A stretch of 64,000 nt of DNA from Bipolaris cookei (lineage: Eukaryota; Ascomycota; Dothideomycetes; Pleosporales; Pleosporaceae), in contig NRSV01000104.1 of assembly GCA_002286855.1 (NCBI GenBank), positions 1 through 64,000 of the forward strand, written 5' to 3'. Shown here in pieces: positions 53,804-63,702 of the stretch. The notes below the pieces were generated by a model, which was not told the origin of the DNA, made no database searches, and saw only the letters and a program-made list of their open reading frames with translations. Positions within the stretch are counted from its first letter, which is position 1; each line of letters starts with the position of its first letter. The position numbers were made by a program, and so were the translations under genes.

Positions 53804-55587
53804 AGCTAGCGGACCGGGTTTCGACTCACCCGGGGTTTCCGCTCACCCACGAGAAATCAACACCCTCATCAAAACACGTGTTTTCTTGCCACCCACATTG
53901 CCAAAATGGACACCCGTGAAGAATCTATTCAAGCAGCAATTCGCGATCTTAATGCTGGCATTTTTAAGAGCCAAAGAGCTGCTGCAAAGGCTTACAATAT
54001 CCCTCAAGCTACGTTCTCTGCCCGTGTACGAGGCACACAGAACAGCCAAGCTAGCCACGTATACCAACAAAGATTAACTCCAGAGCAGGAGGACTTTCTT
54101 GTACAATGGATACTTGAAGAAGACGCACGAGCTTTTCCTCCCTCGCACGCACGCGCACGAGAAATGGCGAACCGAATCCTTCGGATGAATGGAGACCACA
54201 GACCCGTTGGCAAGCATTGGATGGCTGCCTTCTTAAAGCGCAATTCACGCGTCGCATCTGTTGTAGGCCAAAAGATTGAGGCTGCTCGGGCTGAGGGAGC
54301 AACACCAGCACAGATACGCGCCTTCCTTGAGCTCTTTGAGAGGACTCGTACGAGGCTGGGTATAAGAGCTGAGGATATATGGAATATGGATGAGACTGGG
54401 AAGGCCCTAGGTGTATGTGCTAATACTAGAGTACTCGCAGATAGTCAGAAGAAGAAGGCTTACCATCAGTCGCCAGAGAACCGCGAGTGGGCATCAATAA
54501 TTGAGTGCGTGTCCGCCACAGGCAAGAAACTGCGCTGTTCAGTTATATTTAAAGGGAAGAACCTACAGAGCACCTGGTTTCCTGCGACAATTCCTGACTG
54601 GCTTTACACAACCTCTGAGAATGGCTGGACATCAAATGCGATAGGTGCTGAGTGGTTGCAGCGGGTATTTCTGCCTGCGACAGCTCCATTAGACAGTCGT
54701 TGGAGGATGCTGATTCTAGATGGCCACGGCAGCCATATTAGCCTAGAATTCCTATGGGCCTGCAAACAGAGCAAAGTCCATCTTCTGTTTCTACCTGCTC
54801 ATTCTTCTCATGTTCTACAGCCTCTAGACCTCTCGGTATTCTCGGTTGTGAAGAGGTTCTACCGACAGCAGATCCAGGCTCTCTCGTATCTCGATGACGC
54901 AGCACCTGTTAAAAAAGAGCGTTTTATTATAGCCTACTATAAAGCAAGAGAGAGGGCAATTAATGAGAGAGTCATACGCGCAGGATGGGCTGCTGCAGGC
55001 ATCTGTCCATTAAATATTGATCGAGTAGTCAACTCATCTCAGATATCGCGAAGGCCTATCACGCCCCCTCGTCCAAATCAACCTCAAATTGCTCAGAGCT
55101 ATCTCTCTACCCCTCATGGACCTCGCGAGGTTTTTACAGCTCAGAGAAAGCTTCACAAGGATGAAAATGTCGGGCGTAAGACTCATCAGTTCTTTGAAAA
55201 AGTAGGCAAGGCACTTGCAGTCGCAAATACACGGGCAGCACAGCTTGAAGCAGAGAATAAAAGGCTTCATAGTCAACTTGAGGCTCTTAAGCCTCAACAC
55301 TCACGAAAGAAAGTTCGTGTAAATCCAAATGAACGCTTTGCAGATATAGATACAATTATGGTTGCTGTACGGGCGTCTCAGCTTCTTGAAGCACAACGAG
55401 ACGGCAATACTAAAGAACAGGCTGCAGAAAGGGCAGCAGCTGAAACAGCAGCTCAAACGCTACAGTCTATGTGTACAGAGTGGCAATTGTAACTTTGTTG
55501 AGATAATAGACATGGTTTTTGTGTGGATGGGTGATTTTAGGTCAGTGAGTCGAAACCCCGGGTGAGTCGAAACCCGGTCCGCTAGCT
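53804..55587 (+). mobile_element. Complete pogo/Fot-type transposon, 1784 bp
   Basis: TIRs of about 38 bp begin AGCTAGCGGACCGGGTTTCG at both ends, with TA target duplications at 53802-53803 and 55588-55589. Each TIR contains a direct repeat of GGGTTTCGACTCACCC-like sequence (GTTTC.ACTCAC twice). It encloses one uninterrupted transposase gene. Unlike the other pogo copies here, it is full length and undamaged, so it may be recent or active (inference). Confidence 0.92.
53906..55492 (+). CDS. Pogo/Fot-type transposase, intact
   Basis: A single open frame of 528 residues. N-terminal HTH-psq (SQRAAAKAYNIPQATFSARV, about 22-41); CENP-B-type HTH (LTPEQEDFLVQWILEED through VGKHWMAAFLKRN, about 58-112); DDE endonuclease with Asp162 (NMDETG), Asp272 (ILDGHGSH) and Asp308 (LQPLDLSVFS), 35 residues between the last two; C-terminal coiled segment (NTRAAQLEAENKRLHSQLEAL). 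All three acidic residues are present and there is no stop or frameshift. It cuts and pastes the element at TA sites. It starts about 100 bp inside the left TIR and ends about 95 bp before the right end. Confidence 0.93.
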   Translation: MDTREESIQAAIRDLNAGIFKSQRAAAKAYNIPQATFSARVRGTQNSQASHVYQQRLTPEQEDFLVQWILEEDARAFPPSHARAREMANRILRMNGDHRPVGKHWMAAFLKRNSRVASVVGQKIEAARAEGATPAQIRAFLELFERTRTRLGIRAEDIWNMDETGKALGVCANTRVLADSQKKKAYHQSPENREWASIIECVSATGKKLRCSVIFKGKNLQSTWFPATIPDWLYTTSENGWTSNAIGAEWLQRVFLPATAPLDSRWRMLILDGHGSHISLEFLWACKQSKVHLLFLPAHSSHVLQPLDLSVFSVVKRFYRQQIQALSYLDDAAPVKKERFIIAYYKARERAINERVIRAGWAAAGICPLNIDRVVNSSQISRRPITPPRPNQPQIAQSYLSTPHGPREVFTAQRKLHKDENVGRKTHQFFEKVGKALAVANTRAAQLEAENKRLHSQLEALKPQHSRKKVRVNPNERFADIDTIMVAVRASQLLEAQRDGNTKEQAAERAAAETAAQTLQSMCTEWQL

Positions 55588-56017
55588 TATTGTACCCTGC
55601 TTTAGTGCAATCCGCAGGTGGGGGCGGCTTTAATCTTGGGGGCGGCGTAGCAGCGAGGGTTACGTCATCACTTGGCAACGGGCACCAGGAAAGAAGCCTA
55701 GAGTGAAGGGCGGGCAGACTCAGCCGCGCCAGCTGTCCAGCTGTCAGCAGCAACCAACAAAGCGAGAATTGCGACGTGTCGAAGCCGTTGCATACAAAAC
55801 ACACCTTTGGTCTGCTCCACATAGGAGCCTCGCCGCCGCCTCTGCCGCCTCCGCCAGCTGCCTGTGCTCGCATCACGGCAATACTCAGTCCCGCAGAGGC
55901 CGAAAACCTAACTCTACGTCGTATCTCGCGCACTCGCCATAGCCTCTGTCCGCGCGCACATGCGCAGCTAACCACGCCCTTTCCACCCCATATTTCTGTA
56001 TTTCCACGCCCGCAGTC
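55588..56017. other. Spacer between pogo element and membrane-protein gene
   Basis: About 430 bp, GC-rich, probably the promoter and leader of the next gene. C/T-rich just before the ATG. No separate feature recognised. Confidence 0.4.
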
Positions 56018-56722
56018 ATGAACGGCTGGCTTGTCTTCGCCATCGTCCTCATCCTCTTGGTCTCCAGCACCTACTTTGGCTGGTACTTTTACGCGCGCTG
56101 GAACGCCTCGCGCAATGGCCTTCCCCCGCCCTCAATGAACCCCATGGTGGCCTTCAGCAGCTCAAATGCCGAAGCCTCAAACTACCCGGGCCCCGCTCCC
56201 ACCGGCATCAAGGGCTGGATCGACACCCAAGTCCGCAAATTCAAGAACCGCAACAACCGCTACACCACCGGCAGCGGCTACGAAGACACAGGCTACGGCT
56301 CCCGCGGTGTCGGCGGCGGCCGCGGCGCAGGCAGCCGGCTCGATCCCGACGAAGCGTGGAGTTCGCGCGTGGGCGACGAGACATACTACGAAGAACAGGA
56401 ATTGGGCCTCCACGACCCCCCGCACGCCAATCAGTCTGCCAATCCTTTTGCCGGCGAACCCGCCCGTGGCCGCAGTCGCACCCGTGAATCGTACGACGAG
56501 CATCTCGATGATCACAATGCTCGCAATCCTTTTGGCGATGATGCTGCTGCCAGTCTGCGCGGCGTCAGCCCCAGACCCGTCATGGATGCTGATACGGGGT
56601 ACCATGGTGCTGCAACGGCGGGCAAGTCTAGTGCGGGTTCACATAAGAAGAATAGGAGTCCGGATGGTCATGATAAGAGTCCTACGGAGAGTCGGAGGAG
56701 TATTTTCAGAGAAGCAATATAA
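56018..56722 (+). CDS. Single-pass membrane protein of unknown function
   Basis: A single-exon frame of 234 residues. The N-terminal hydrophobic segment WLVFAIVLILLVSSTYFGWYF (about 4-25) is a signal anchor. The rest is hydrophilic and low complexity: WIDTQVRKFKNRNNRYTTGSG, a Gly-rich run, then NPFAGEP and NPFGDD motifs of the NPF type bound by EH domains, and a Ser/Lys-rich tail. It is likely inserted with a short lumenal N-terminus and a cytosolic tail; NPF motifs would then suggest endocytic sorting (inference). No known family recognised. Acceptable start context, with clear codon bias. Confidence 0.7.
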   Translation: MNGWLVFAIVLILLVSSTYFGWYFYARWNASRNGLPPPSMNPMVAFSSSNAEASNYPGPAPTGIKGWIDTQVRKFKNRNNRYTTGSGYEDTGYGSRGVGGGRGAGSRLDPDEAWSSRVGDETYYEEQELGLHDPPHANQSANPFAGEPARGRSRTRESYDEHLDDHNARNPFGDDAAASLRGVSPRPVMDADTGYHGAATAGKSSAGSHKKNRSPDGHDKSPTESRRSIFREAI

Positions 56723-57418
56723 TTTGTGACAATCACTGGAAGCGGAGTTTGGCAATGGAGGTGGGATTTCCGAGGAAGCATCTTTTTTTGGACAATGTAT
56801 CTTTTTTCTAGTCTCTTGTTGAGATATCAAGGCTTTCCAGCTGTCAAAATGGCACATTCGGGGAAGCCAATGTTGATGAAAGTATATATACATATACACG
56901 TGCTAAATCAGTTCTGCGGAGAAACAAGGTTTACATCTGACACATGTATTGACCTTGTCTTTTTTTGGTCGTTACTCATCTAGAATATAACGTATGCGAA
57001 GGTGGGTAGCGCTTTGCACGGTTCATGGGGGATCGACATGCGGGACACTACGAACGATAAAACACTCAGGGTCTAGTTGTAACGGCTTACTACTAAGCTC
57101 AAAAGCAAAAATGCGAGACTGCAGTTTGAGAAGGAACGAATGCTGTACATACCGCTAACACCCAATCGACCAAGAGAAAGAAATGAATAATGGAAGAAAA
57201 GAAAAAGAAATCTAAATACGAGAGAGAAAGTAGGAAAAGCAGATGTCTCATAACACCATCTTCTCCTCTTCCACCATCCCATACCTTCGCACAATCCACG
57301 CACTTCTACTCTTCCACCTCCTGACGAAAAACACTCCCACTCAAACGCATGCGCCCTTGGCACATCTGGCTGCGTAACGTCCCGCACACCCGGCGTCAGC
57401 CCCCCAGCAACCAGATCC
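56723..57418. other. Convergent spacer
   Basis: About 700 bp between the convergent membrane-protein and repeat-protein genes. AT-rich first half with poly-T runs. No gene or element recognised; short minus-strand frames are not supported. Confidence 0.4.
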
Positions 57419-59182
57419 TCAACCCCCACGACGATGTACAATCCACGTCTTCCCATGCGTCCTGGCGGGATTTGACGCCGTAGGTGGCTGATTCGACCAT
57501 ATGATCTCCTCGCGACGATGGATATCCGGTGTTTTCATGTGGGTTATGGAGGGGGTCCAGACGGGGCGTTTGCCGGCGAAGTCGAGGTCGCGGCGGCGAT
57601 GGACGTCATTTGCTTGCGTGTGGGTTATGGCGGGGGTGAACCAGGGGGGAGTGTATTTCCATGTTAGTTTTTTACTTGGTGCGATGATGTCGTTTGTCTG
57701 ATCGTCGTCGCGGCGGCGGTGGATGTTGCCGACTTGCATGTGGGTTATGGCGGGGGTAAACCAAGTGTCTGGGGGCTTAGTAGCATAGACTTCTTCTTCC
57801 TTGTCTTTCTTCTTGTCTTCCTTGGCCTTCTTTTTCTCTTCTTTCTTACGCTGTTTCTCGTATTGGGCGTAGTCGTCGCCCAGGCCAGGTTCAGATGCTC
57901 CAGGGGATTGGCGAGCGAGGATGTAGGAGGATTCGGGGTTAATAATGGGAGGGGCTTCGTAGGTGGTCCAGTCGTCGGATGGAATAGAAATTGGTCGGTT
58001 GAGTTTCAAAGGGGGTAGTGGTTTTGAAGGTGAATGCCCGTGCTCGAAAAACTCTGATGGAGGTATGGGACTTGCCTCCCGTTTTTGATGCTCCTTGTCG
58101 AGAGACTTCACGCTGTTGACCAAGCGATCAGACGTGCGACCATTGGTCAGGTGTACTGGATATTCTAGTCTAAAATTGTTGGCTGGACGGGGGACCTCCC
58201 TACGCCAGACTATAGTAGCAGGTTTGTGGACAACCTTGTCAAAGCTCATTGCAATTTGATTCTCTGAGACTTTCGGGTCCTGATCGGAAACACTCGCCAC
58301 AGTTTCTTCTAGTGGGAAGTCTTCACTACCGTCTGCAGTCATGGCCTCGGCTGGCAGGGAAGACACTGTTGGCTCAGTTTCGGAAAGCGCGTCTTCGCGG
58401 CGGTAAATACCATCAACCTTGCGGTGATGCTCAGCCCAAAGTCCGTTATTGATTAGGTGTTCTGACAAGTTTTTATCGACAGGCTCAATGTTTCTGACAC
58501 TGTGACGCTTGCTGGCCACGTGCATCTCATCGTCAGCAGAAATACCTGGGTTGATTTCAGAGATAGGCCTTGGGTTGATGATCTGTGGAGGCTCAATAGG
58601 AACCGACATGGCGACGGGGAAAGGCCTGAAAACAGGCAAAGGCTCGATGTGCTTGTCAACATCAGGAAGTACCGGGACAAGATTCTGTGGACGGTTGAGG
58701 TAAGGAAGAGCATGAAGCTTGGTATCTTCTTCATTATCCTCGCTGTCATCAGCGGGACCTCCAGCCACTGATTCGACGAGATTTTCCAGCTCATTTTCTA
58801 ATCCATCTTCGCGTCGCCAGACACTCTGGGCGTATTGGTGAGTGGCAGAGGGAGCCATAGTCGGGCCACAATACTTGTTGAACAGTTCCCTGTAGCCGAT
58901 GAGTATGTCTCCAACCAATTTTATCACAGAGCAGATCAAAACCTACATCGGAAAGCTATCCATTACACAGATTGGGCAGGAGGCATCCTTCTTTTCATCC
59001 CTGTGTTTCATCAGGACTGGTCAAGTTGAAGTCACAATGGTTCATATTTACCAGGATAAAGCGGGGTCGTCACACATAGCTACATATCTTGCGACGACAG
59101 AAGGACGACCAGTAGGTGCGGCTAGAACTTGCGATGAGACAAGACTAGCAAGCATCACGTAGGTGAAGCATTGATGCGGCAT
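57419..59182 (-). CDS. Secreted protein with repeated dibasic motifs (candidate Kex2-processed repeat protein)
   Basis: Predicted exons on the minus strand are 59182-59052 and 58889-57419 (donor GTAAAT, acceptor CAG); 533 residues. Exon 1 encodes a signal peptide (HQCFTYVMLASLVSSQVLAA). The body is acidic and Pro-rich, with dibasic sites in a recurring setting of hydrophobic, aromatic or His, then Arg-Arg: SVWRRED (about 66-72), GIYRRED (204-210), IVWRRE (271-276), NIHRRRD, DVHRRRD, DIHRREE and IVHRRGG at the C-terminus. The last ~110 residues hold four units of the type W(F)TPxITHx..(V/I)HRR; the first two are 40 residues apart. A Lys/Glu coiled stretch (about 385-410) precedes them. This layout fits Kex2-processed repeat proteins or RiPP-like precursors. 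No known family is assigned and the intron is a prediction. Confidence 0.7.
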
Positions 59183-60279
59183 CGCTGCAGTTTGCAGGGT
59201 ATCCAGAATCCTAGGGAGAGATTGACAGGCTGCCAATTGAGAGAGTTGGAGAAGGTGAATTCGGGAAAATCTTGCAATGAAGATAGTATTCGGTTTGACC
59301 TGTTGATCCTGCGCGTGTTAATCTGATTTGTCTCATGGCTAGAAGGTCGTCATTTCTTTTATCTTGGATTCAAAATCTGCCTTGCGAGAAGATTCAAGCA
59401 ACCCAGCGTCATTACACCTCTTGCCTATCGCTCGAAATCCGCCCAAATCCCTCAGGCGAACCCTCTGGTCATTATGAAGCATGTATCAGCGCGAACTTTG
59501 AAGTTTTTGGCCCCTCGAAATTTGCGCTATAGATTCCCTCCTTCTCAATCTGGTTTCATAGAGAAGCGTAGTGAAGTTGATATGCAGGCCTATGCAAGAC
59601 CATGCGAGGCGGGCTACGAATAGAAACAACCCTGACCTGAACATCAGGTTGAGATAAGCGCGGTGGAAAAGTTGCAGACTAGTACTACGGAAGCGATGTT
59701 CCCGAGTCCACGGTTAACGGTAGAGTTCCTTGGCGTGGCTTTTGGCCCCTGTCGAATTTGTAGTAGAACGTCGATGATTAAGCGGCCAATACGATGACCT
59801 ACTCCGAAAAACAGGGGGCCCGAAACAAAAGTCAACTTTTTTAAGAGGGAGTCCATCAGATCTGAGTCGCCTTGTCTACAATAGTATTGCACATGCTAGT
59901 CAGAGTAAGCCAGGATGGGGCTAAGGTATAATCTCGTCGTATTAGATGGCTCGTGATTTGAGTAGAAGCAACGCCTCCTTCGTTGTCTTTGAAGATCGAG
60001 GCCATTGAGTTAGGCTGTCTGGCCTTCGCGGTAACTCAGGGCTTTCTAGTCTGATATCGATTATGCCGCATCTGGCGTCGTCAGGCGACATCTTATCGAA
60101 TAGCCCAGATGGATAAACTGATATCTCGGCAACGTCTATCGGTCGCAGTCAGCCACACTGTTTGAATTCGCTTGACCCATATATCTTCCGCAATGTACAG
60201 TTCACACTGAGATTGCTATTAGACGTTCAGTAATCCACCTTCGAAAAAACGGGCGTGCGTAGTTACACCCAATATCAGA
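59183..60279. other. Divergent spacer
   Basis: About 1.1 kb between the starts of the repeat protein and the A1-like membrane protein. Small open frames (59,335-59,532 plus; 59,644-59,892 minus) have no family or secretion features. It holds both promoters; no specific elements recognised. Confidence 0.4.
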
Positions 60280-62057
60280 ATGTCGTCAGTCGAAGCTCCG
60301 CGTGCAGCTGCGACCGCTGCCCCAATCTCGTTTGCGCCGTCCCAATATTTCGAAGGAGATGATGGAAAATGGTCCACATTTGTAGTGCGTGTTGGCACAC
60401 CCGAGCAGAGCTTTCGCGTCCTGCCATCTACGGTCTCTAGTGAGACATTTCTTCCTATGGCCGGTGCTTGCAAAGATGACGAACACATGAGCAAGGTCGG
60501 TTTATTTCCTTTTACATATGAGAAATCTTGACTAAAATCTTCCAGAAAGACTGTGCCTTTTCGCGTGGTGCGGAGCTTTACCAAGGCCGAACGAACAATG
60601 GTTTCCAGGCCAATCTTTCCAGTACATGGCACGAGATTGGTATCTACCAAACAACGAACCGCGAAGAGCTGGGTTACAACGCGTCTGGTCTATACGGCCT
60701 AGATACCTTGGGGCTAATGATCGCAAATTCCGGAGGACCAACTTTAGACAATCAAACAATCGGTGTAGTGGTGAATCCACGTCTGTGGGTTGGAAGGCTA
60801 GGGATGGACGTGAAGCCTAGCAATTTTTCAGATTTCGCGAATCCGCAACGAAGTTTGATAAAAACTCTGTATGAGGAAGGTTACATACCTAGTCTGAGTT
60901 ATGGGTACACAGCCGGTGCATACTACAGTGAGTCAATACGTGTACATACGGAGAAGAAACAGAGACAACTTATAAGCCCTATAGAGCAACCGAACGTCTA
61001 TGGAAGCTTGACTTATGGTGGCTACGACCAGTCACGATTCTCCCCCAACAATGTCACGTTTCCCTTTGATGCTAATGACAGTCGTAAACCTAGTCTGAAG
61101 ATACAGACAATAATAGCGCAAAACCTGTCTGGTGAGACCGTCAGTCTCCAGGAAGAGGTCGTGCCGTACATGCTGGTCGACTTTGCAGAGCCACAAATAT
61201 GGTTACCAGTATCGACATGTGATCGGTTCGCAAAGGCCTTCAACCTGACATACGACAATAGCACAGACTTATACTTGGTCGACTCCTCAACTCACGCAAA
61301 GCTCGTGGAGCAAAATCCAACCATCACCTTTGGACTTGGACAAACAGCATCTGACCTCTCCAACCGGGTCAACATAGTGCTGCCCTACAGCGCATTTGAT
61401 CAGCAGGCTTCTTACCCTATCTATGAGAATGCAACCAACTATTTCCCAATAAGAAGGGCATATAGCGAGACTCAGTACACCTTGGGACGTACCTTCTTCC
61501 AAGAAGCGTATATAAAGATTGATTACGATCGAGGGAATTTCTCTATCCATCAAGCGCTGTTCCCAACATCCGGAGACAAACAAGAATTCGTCCCAGTGTT
61601 CAGTCCAACCGAAATATCGCACTTCCAAGGCCGAAGACCACTGAGTAAAGGTGGTATAGCGGGAATAGCAATAGGAAGCATACTCTTGTTGGCAATTGCA
61701 TCCATTTTGGGACTCTGGGTTTGTCGGAAGAGAAGGAAGATAAAGGCGTCACAACAGCCTAAGATAGAGGACCCAAGCATAGAATGTGAAGGTCAGCCGA
61801 GGATAGAGATTGAAGGTGCGGCTGTATTTGAGAAGGATGGGTTGCCCTATGCAGAGATGGAGGGACACATCTTCCCAGAATTGTATGCCCCACATCCGTT
61901 GATGGAAAACGATATCCCAGTTATTCAGATCACAAAGGCGGATCTAAGTCCGGTTTTCGAGTTGTGTGAGAGTACTGACAGCAGATCACTGAGCGGTGCA
62001 GGGTCAGAAGCTGGGATTTTAGAAGAAGGGGTGGGACCCCCACTGGGCCGGATATGA
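60280..62057 (+). CDS. Membrane-anchored pepsin-fold protein lacking catalytic motifs
   Basis: Exons are 60280-60495 and 60546-62057 (50-bp intron, acceptor CCAG); about 575 residues. The exon join gives CKDDEHMSK then KDCAFSRGAELY. The fold follows A1 peptidases (FVVRVGTPEQSFRVLPS, LGYNASGLYGLDTLGL, SLSYGYTAGAYY, YGSLTYGGYDQSRF). The first catalytic DTG is replaced (LPSTVSSET), and the second region reads LVDFAEPQIWLP with no DTG/DSG. TM helix at about 441-465 (GIAGIAIGSILLLAIASILGLWV), then CRKRRK and a ~110-residue acidic cytosolic tail. Likely a plasma-membrane or wall sensor/adhesin type, not a protease (inference). No signal peptide is seen at the predicted start, so an upstream exon may be missing. 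Confidence 0.75.
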
Positions 62058-62457
62058 AGAAACATGAAGATTACACAGTATGCTATCTCATGTCAACCTA
62101 TCAATCCTCGTTATGCATTAGTAAAATGAGGAATCTACAGAAACCACATGGTTGTACGTACGTGAAGGTCTTGTGGTGCTTCTCGAAGCTATTCCCGACT
62201 TGTTACTCTGCCTACCGACCCTCCTGGCAATGATGCCTAAACTTTGAGGTAAAAATGCATCTCAGAATATGCGTGACGTCAGCTACAAACCGGAGATGAA
62301 TGTTGACAGTGACTGCAAGATTCGGCCCGTGCGCCACAATTCACTCACATATAAATATGCCTTTGCCGTCTACTCCTACAGAAAACAAGAGAACCTCCGC
62401 AGTCGAACCGAGCAAAGGACGGGATGCGAGTCTCACTCACGGACCGAAGCTAATATG

Positions 62458-63702
62458 TCTCAGCATAGGTTCAAAGATACTGCTCGGAGCCGATCGCCCT
62501 CCAGCTCCCGATATCCTGATTATGACGCCCACTGTCGAGAACGCTCGCCATTCTGCAGTGAGAGGCACGAGTCTCTGACGACAGTCACGTATCCAGACTT
62601 CTAGTTACCAGTGTATGAGACCAGTGATGTGCAACGCCGTACATGTTGTGGATTAGGTAAGTCGATAAGAGATCATTGAAAACTACCATTACTGAATCGT
62701 CGAAGGCCATGAAGTCAGGAATTATATGAACAGTACCGAAGGCTCTCAAGAGTATCGCACTAGAGACCACGATCACCTCGCACGCGAGCGTTATGGTGAA
62801 GCGACTGACAACCAAGTCAAGAGATGAACAAACAGGTCTGAGCAACATCCCGTATCGAAAGTCGTATTCTGACTTTCCATAGGCTGCACCATTCGTACGG
62901 ACCGAGAGCATACTCCTGCTGAGACTTTGACATTGTTCCGAGCCAAGAACGCGACTACGAAGATCCATCTGAGGGCACGGTGGCCGCAGATGACAGGTCT
63001 TACTAGCATCAAGATATACATGAAGACACTGAGAAACACTCAGGTATGTTGGCGCCGGAAACGAACTACAGGAGGCCCAGGGTTTTCTGGACTGACAATG
63101 GGATAGAAGCGGGTAATTCTAGTTACTGGGAGGTGACCAACACCGATAAAGACGCAGACCAGCCTGAACAGCGTCATGCTTCCGAGAGAGACTGGGGCCA
63201 TCAGTTGTACCTGTCCGATACCGGCCGGCCACGCTACTTTGAGGCTTTCTTAACGACGCCGAAGGAGCAGACGTACCAGAACCGCAAAAACGAGTATCAA
63301 GCGTAGACATCTACTCCGTATACCTTCGCAAGGGACTTGCCGCCTGCCCAAGACTCCGTCATCCATCCACCACCATCGACAGCATACGACCTGCGCCAAT
63401 ATGACATTTACATGAGATATGCAGATCTGCCAGAGAGGGAACGTTTTTTCAATGGCTATAAGTACGGATCGAATTCGCACCATGAACTTGGTCTTTGCTT
63501 CGGTACGTTCCTCACTCGTTATCGCTGTGAGATGGGTCGGTATTGTCCTTGGCGACATCATACGTTGTCCTACATTGAGCGAGCCTGGACCATCGAGCAA
63601 GGGAAGAGTGATGGTATATGGTTCTTGGAGAAGGTAGATCATCGGTGGGCATGGCCTGAAACGCCGCTGCCGGATTCCAACATAGAAGGGCGTGGTGGTT
63701 GA
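62458..63702 (+). pseudogene. CCCH-zinc-finger-like gene, probably broken
   Basis: One frame carries protein-like sequence across 1.2 kb but is interrupted by TAG at 62602, 63004 and 63304. Pieces: an RS-rich start (MSQHRFKDTARSRSPSSSRY), an acidic segment (SQERDYEDPSEGTVAADD), 63046-63303 (RPRVFWTDNGIEAGNSSYWE) and a C-terminal part from about 63,307 with DIYMRYADLPERERFF, then C-x9-C-x5-C-x3-H (CFGTFLTRYRCEMGRYCPWRHH region) as in CCCH fingers. Same-frame continuity past two TAGs, with no fitting intron that I could find there, suggests decay. Unrecognised introns around 62,604-62,900 remain possible. The last block (63337-63702) alone could be a short gene. Confidence 0.5.

Noticed and set aside
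57419..59182. Dikaritin-type RiPP cluster (ustiloxin-like) as a firm call
   Set aside because: The precursor layout fits, but no UstYa/DUF3328, tyrosinase or methyltransferase gene is in the window, so only a candidate Kex2-processed protein is claimed.
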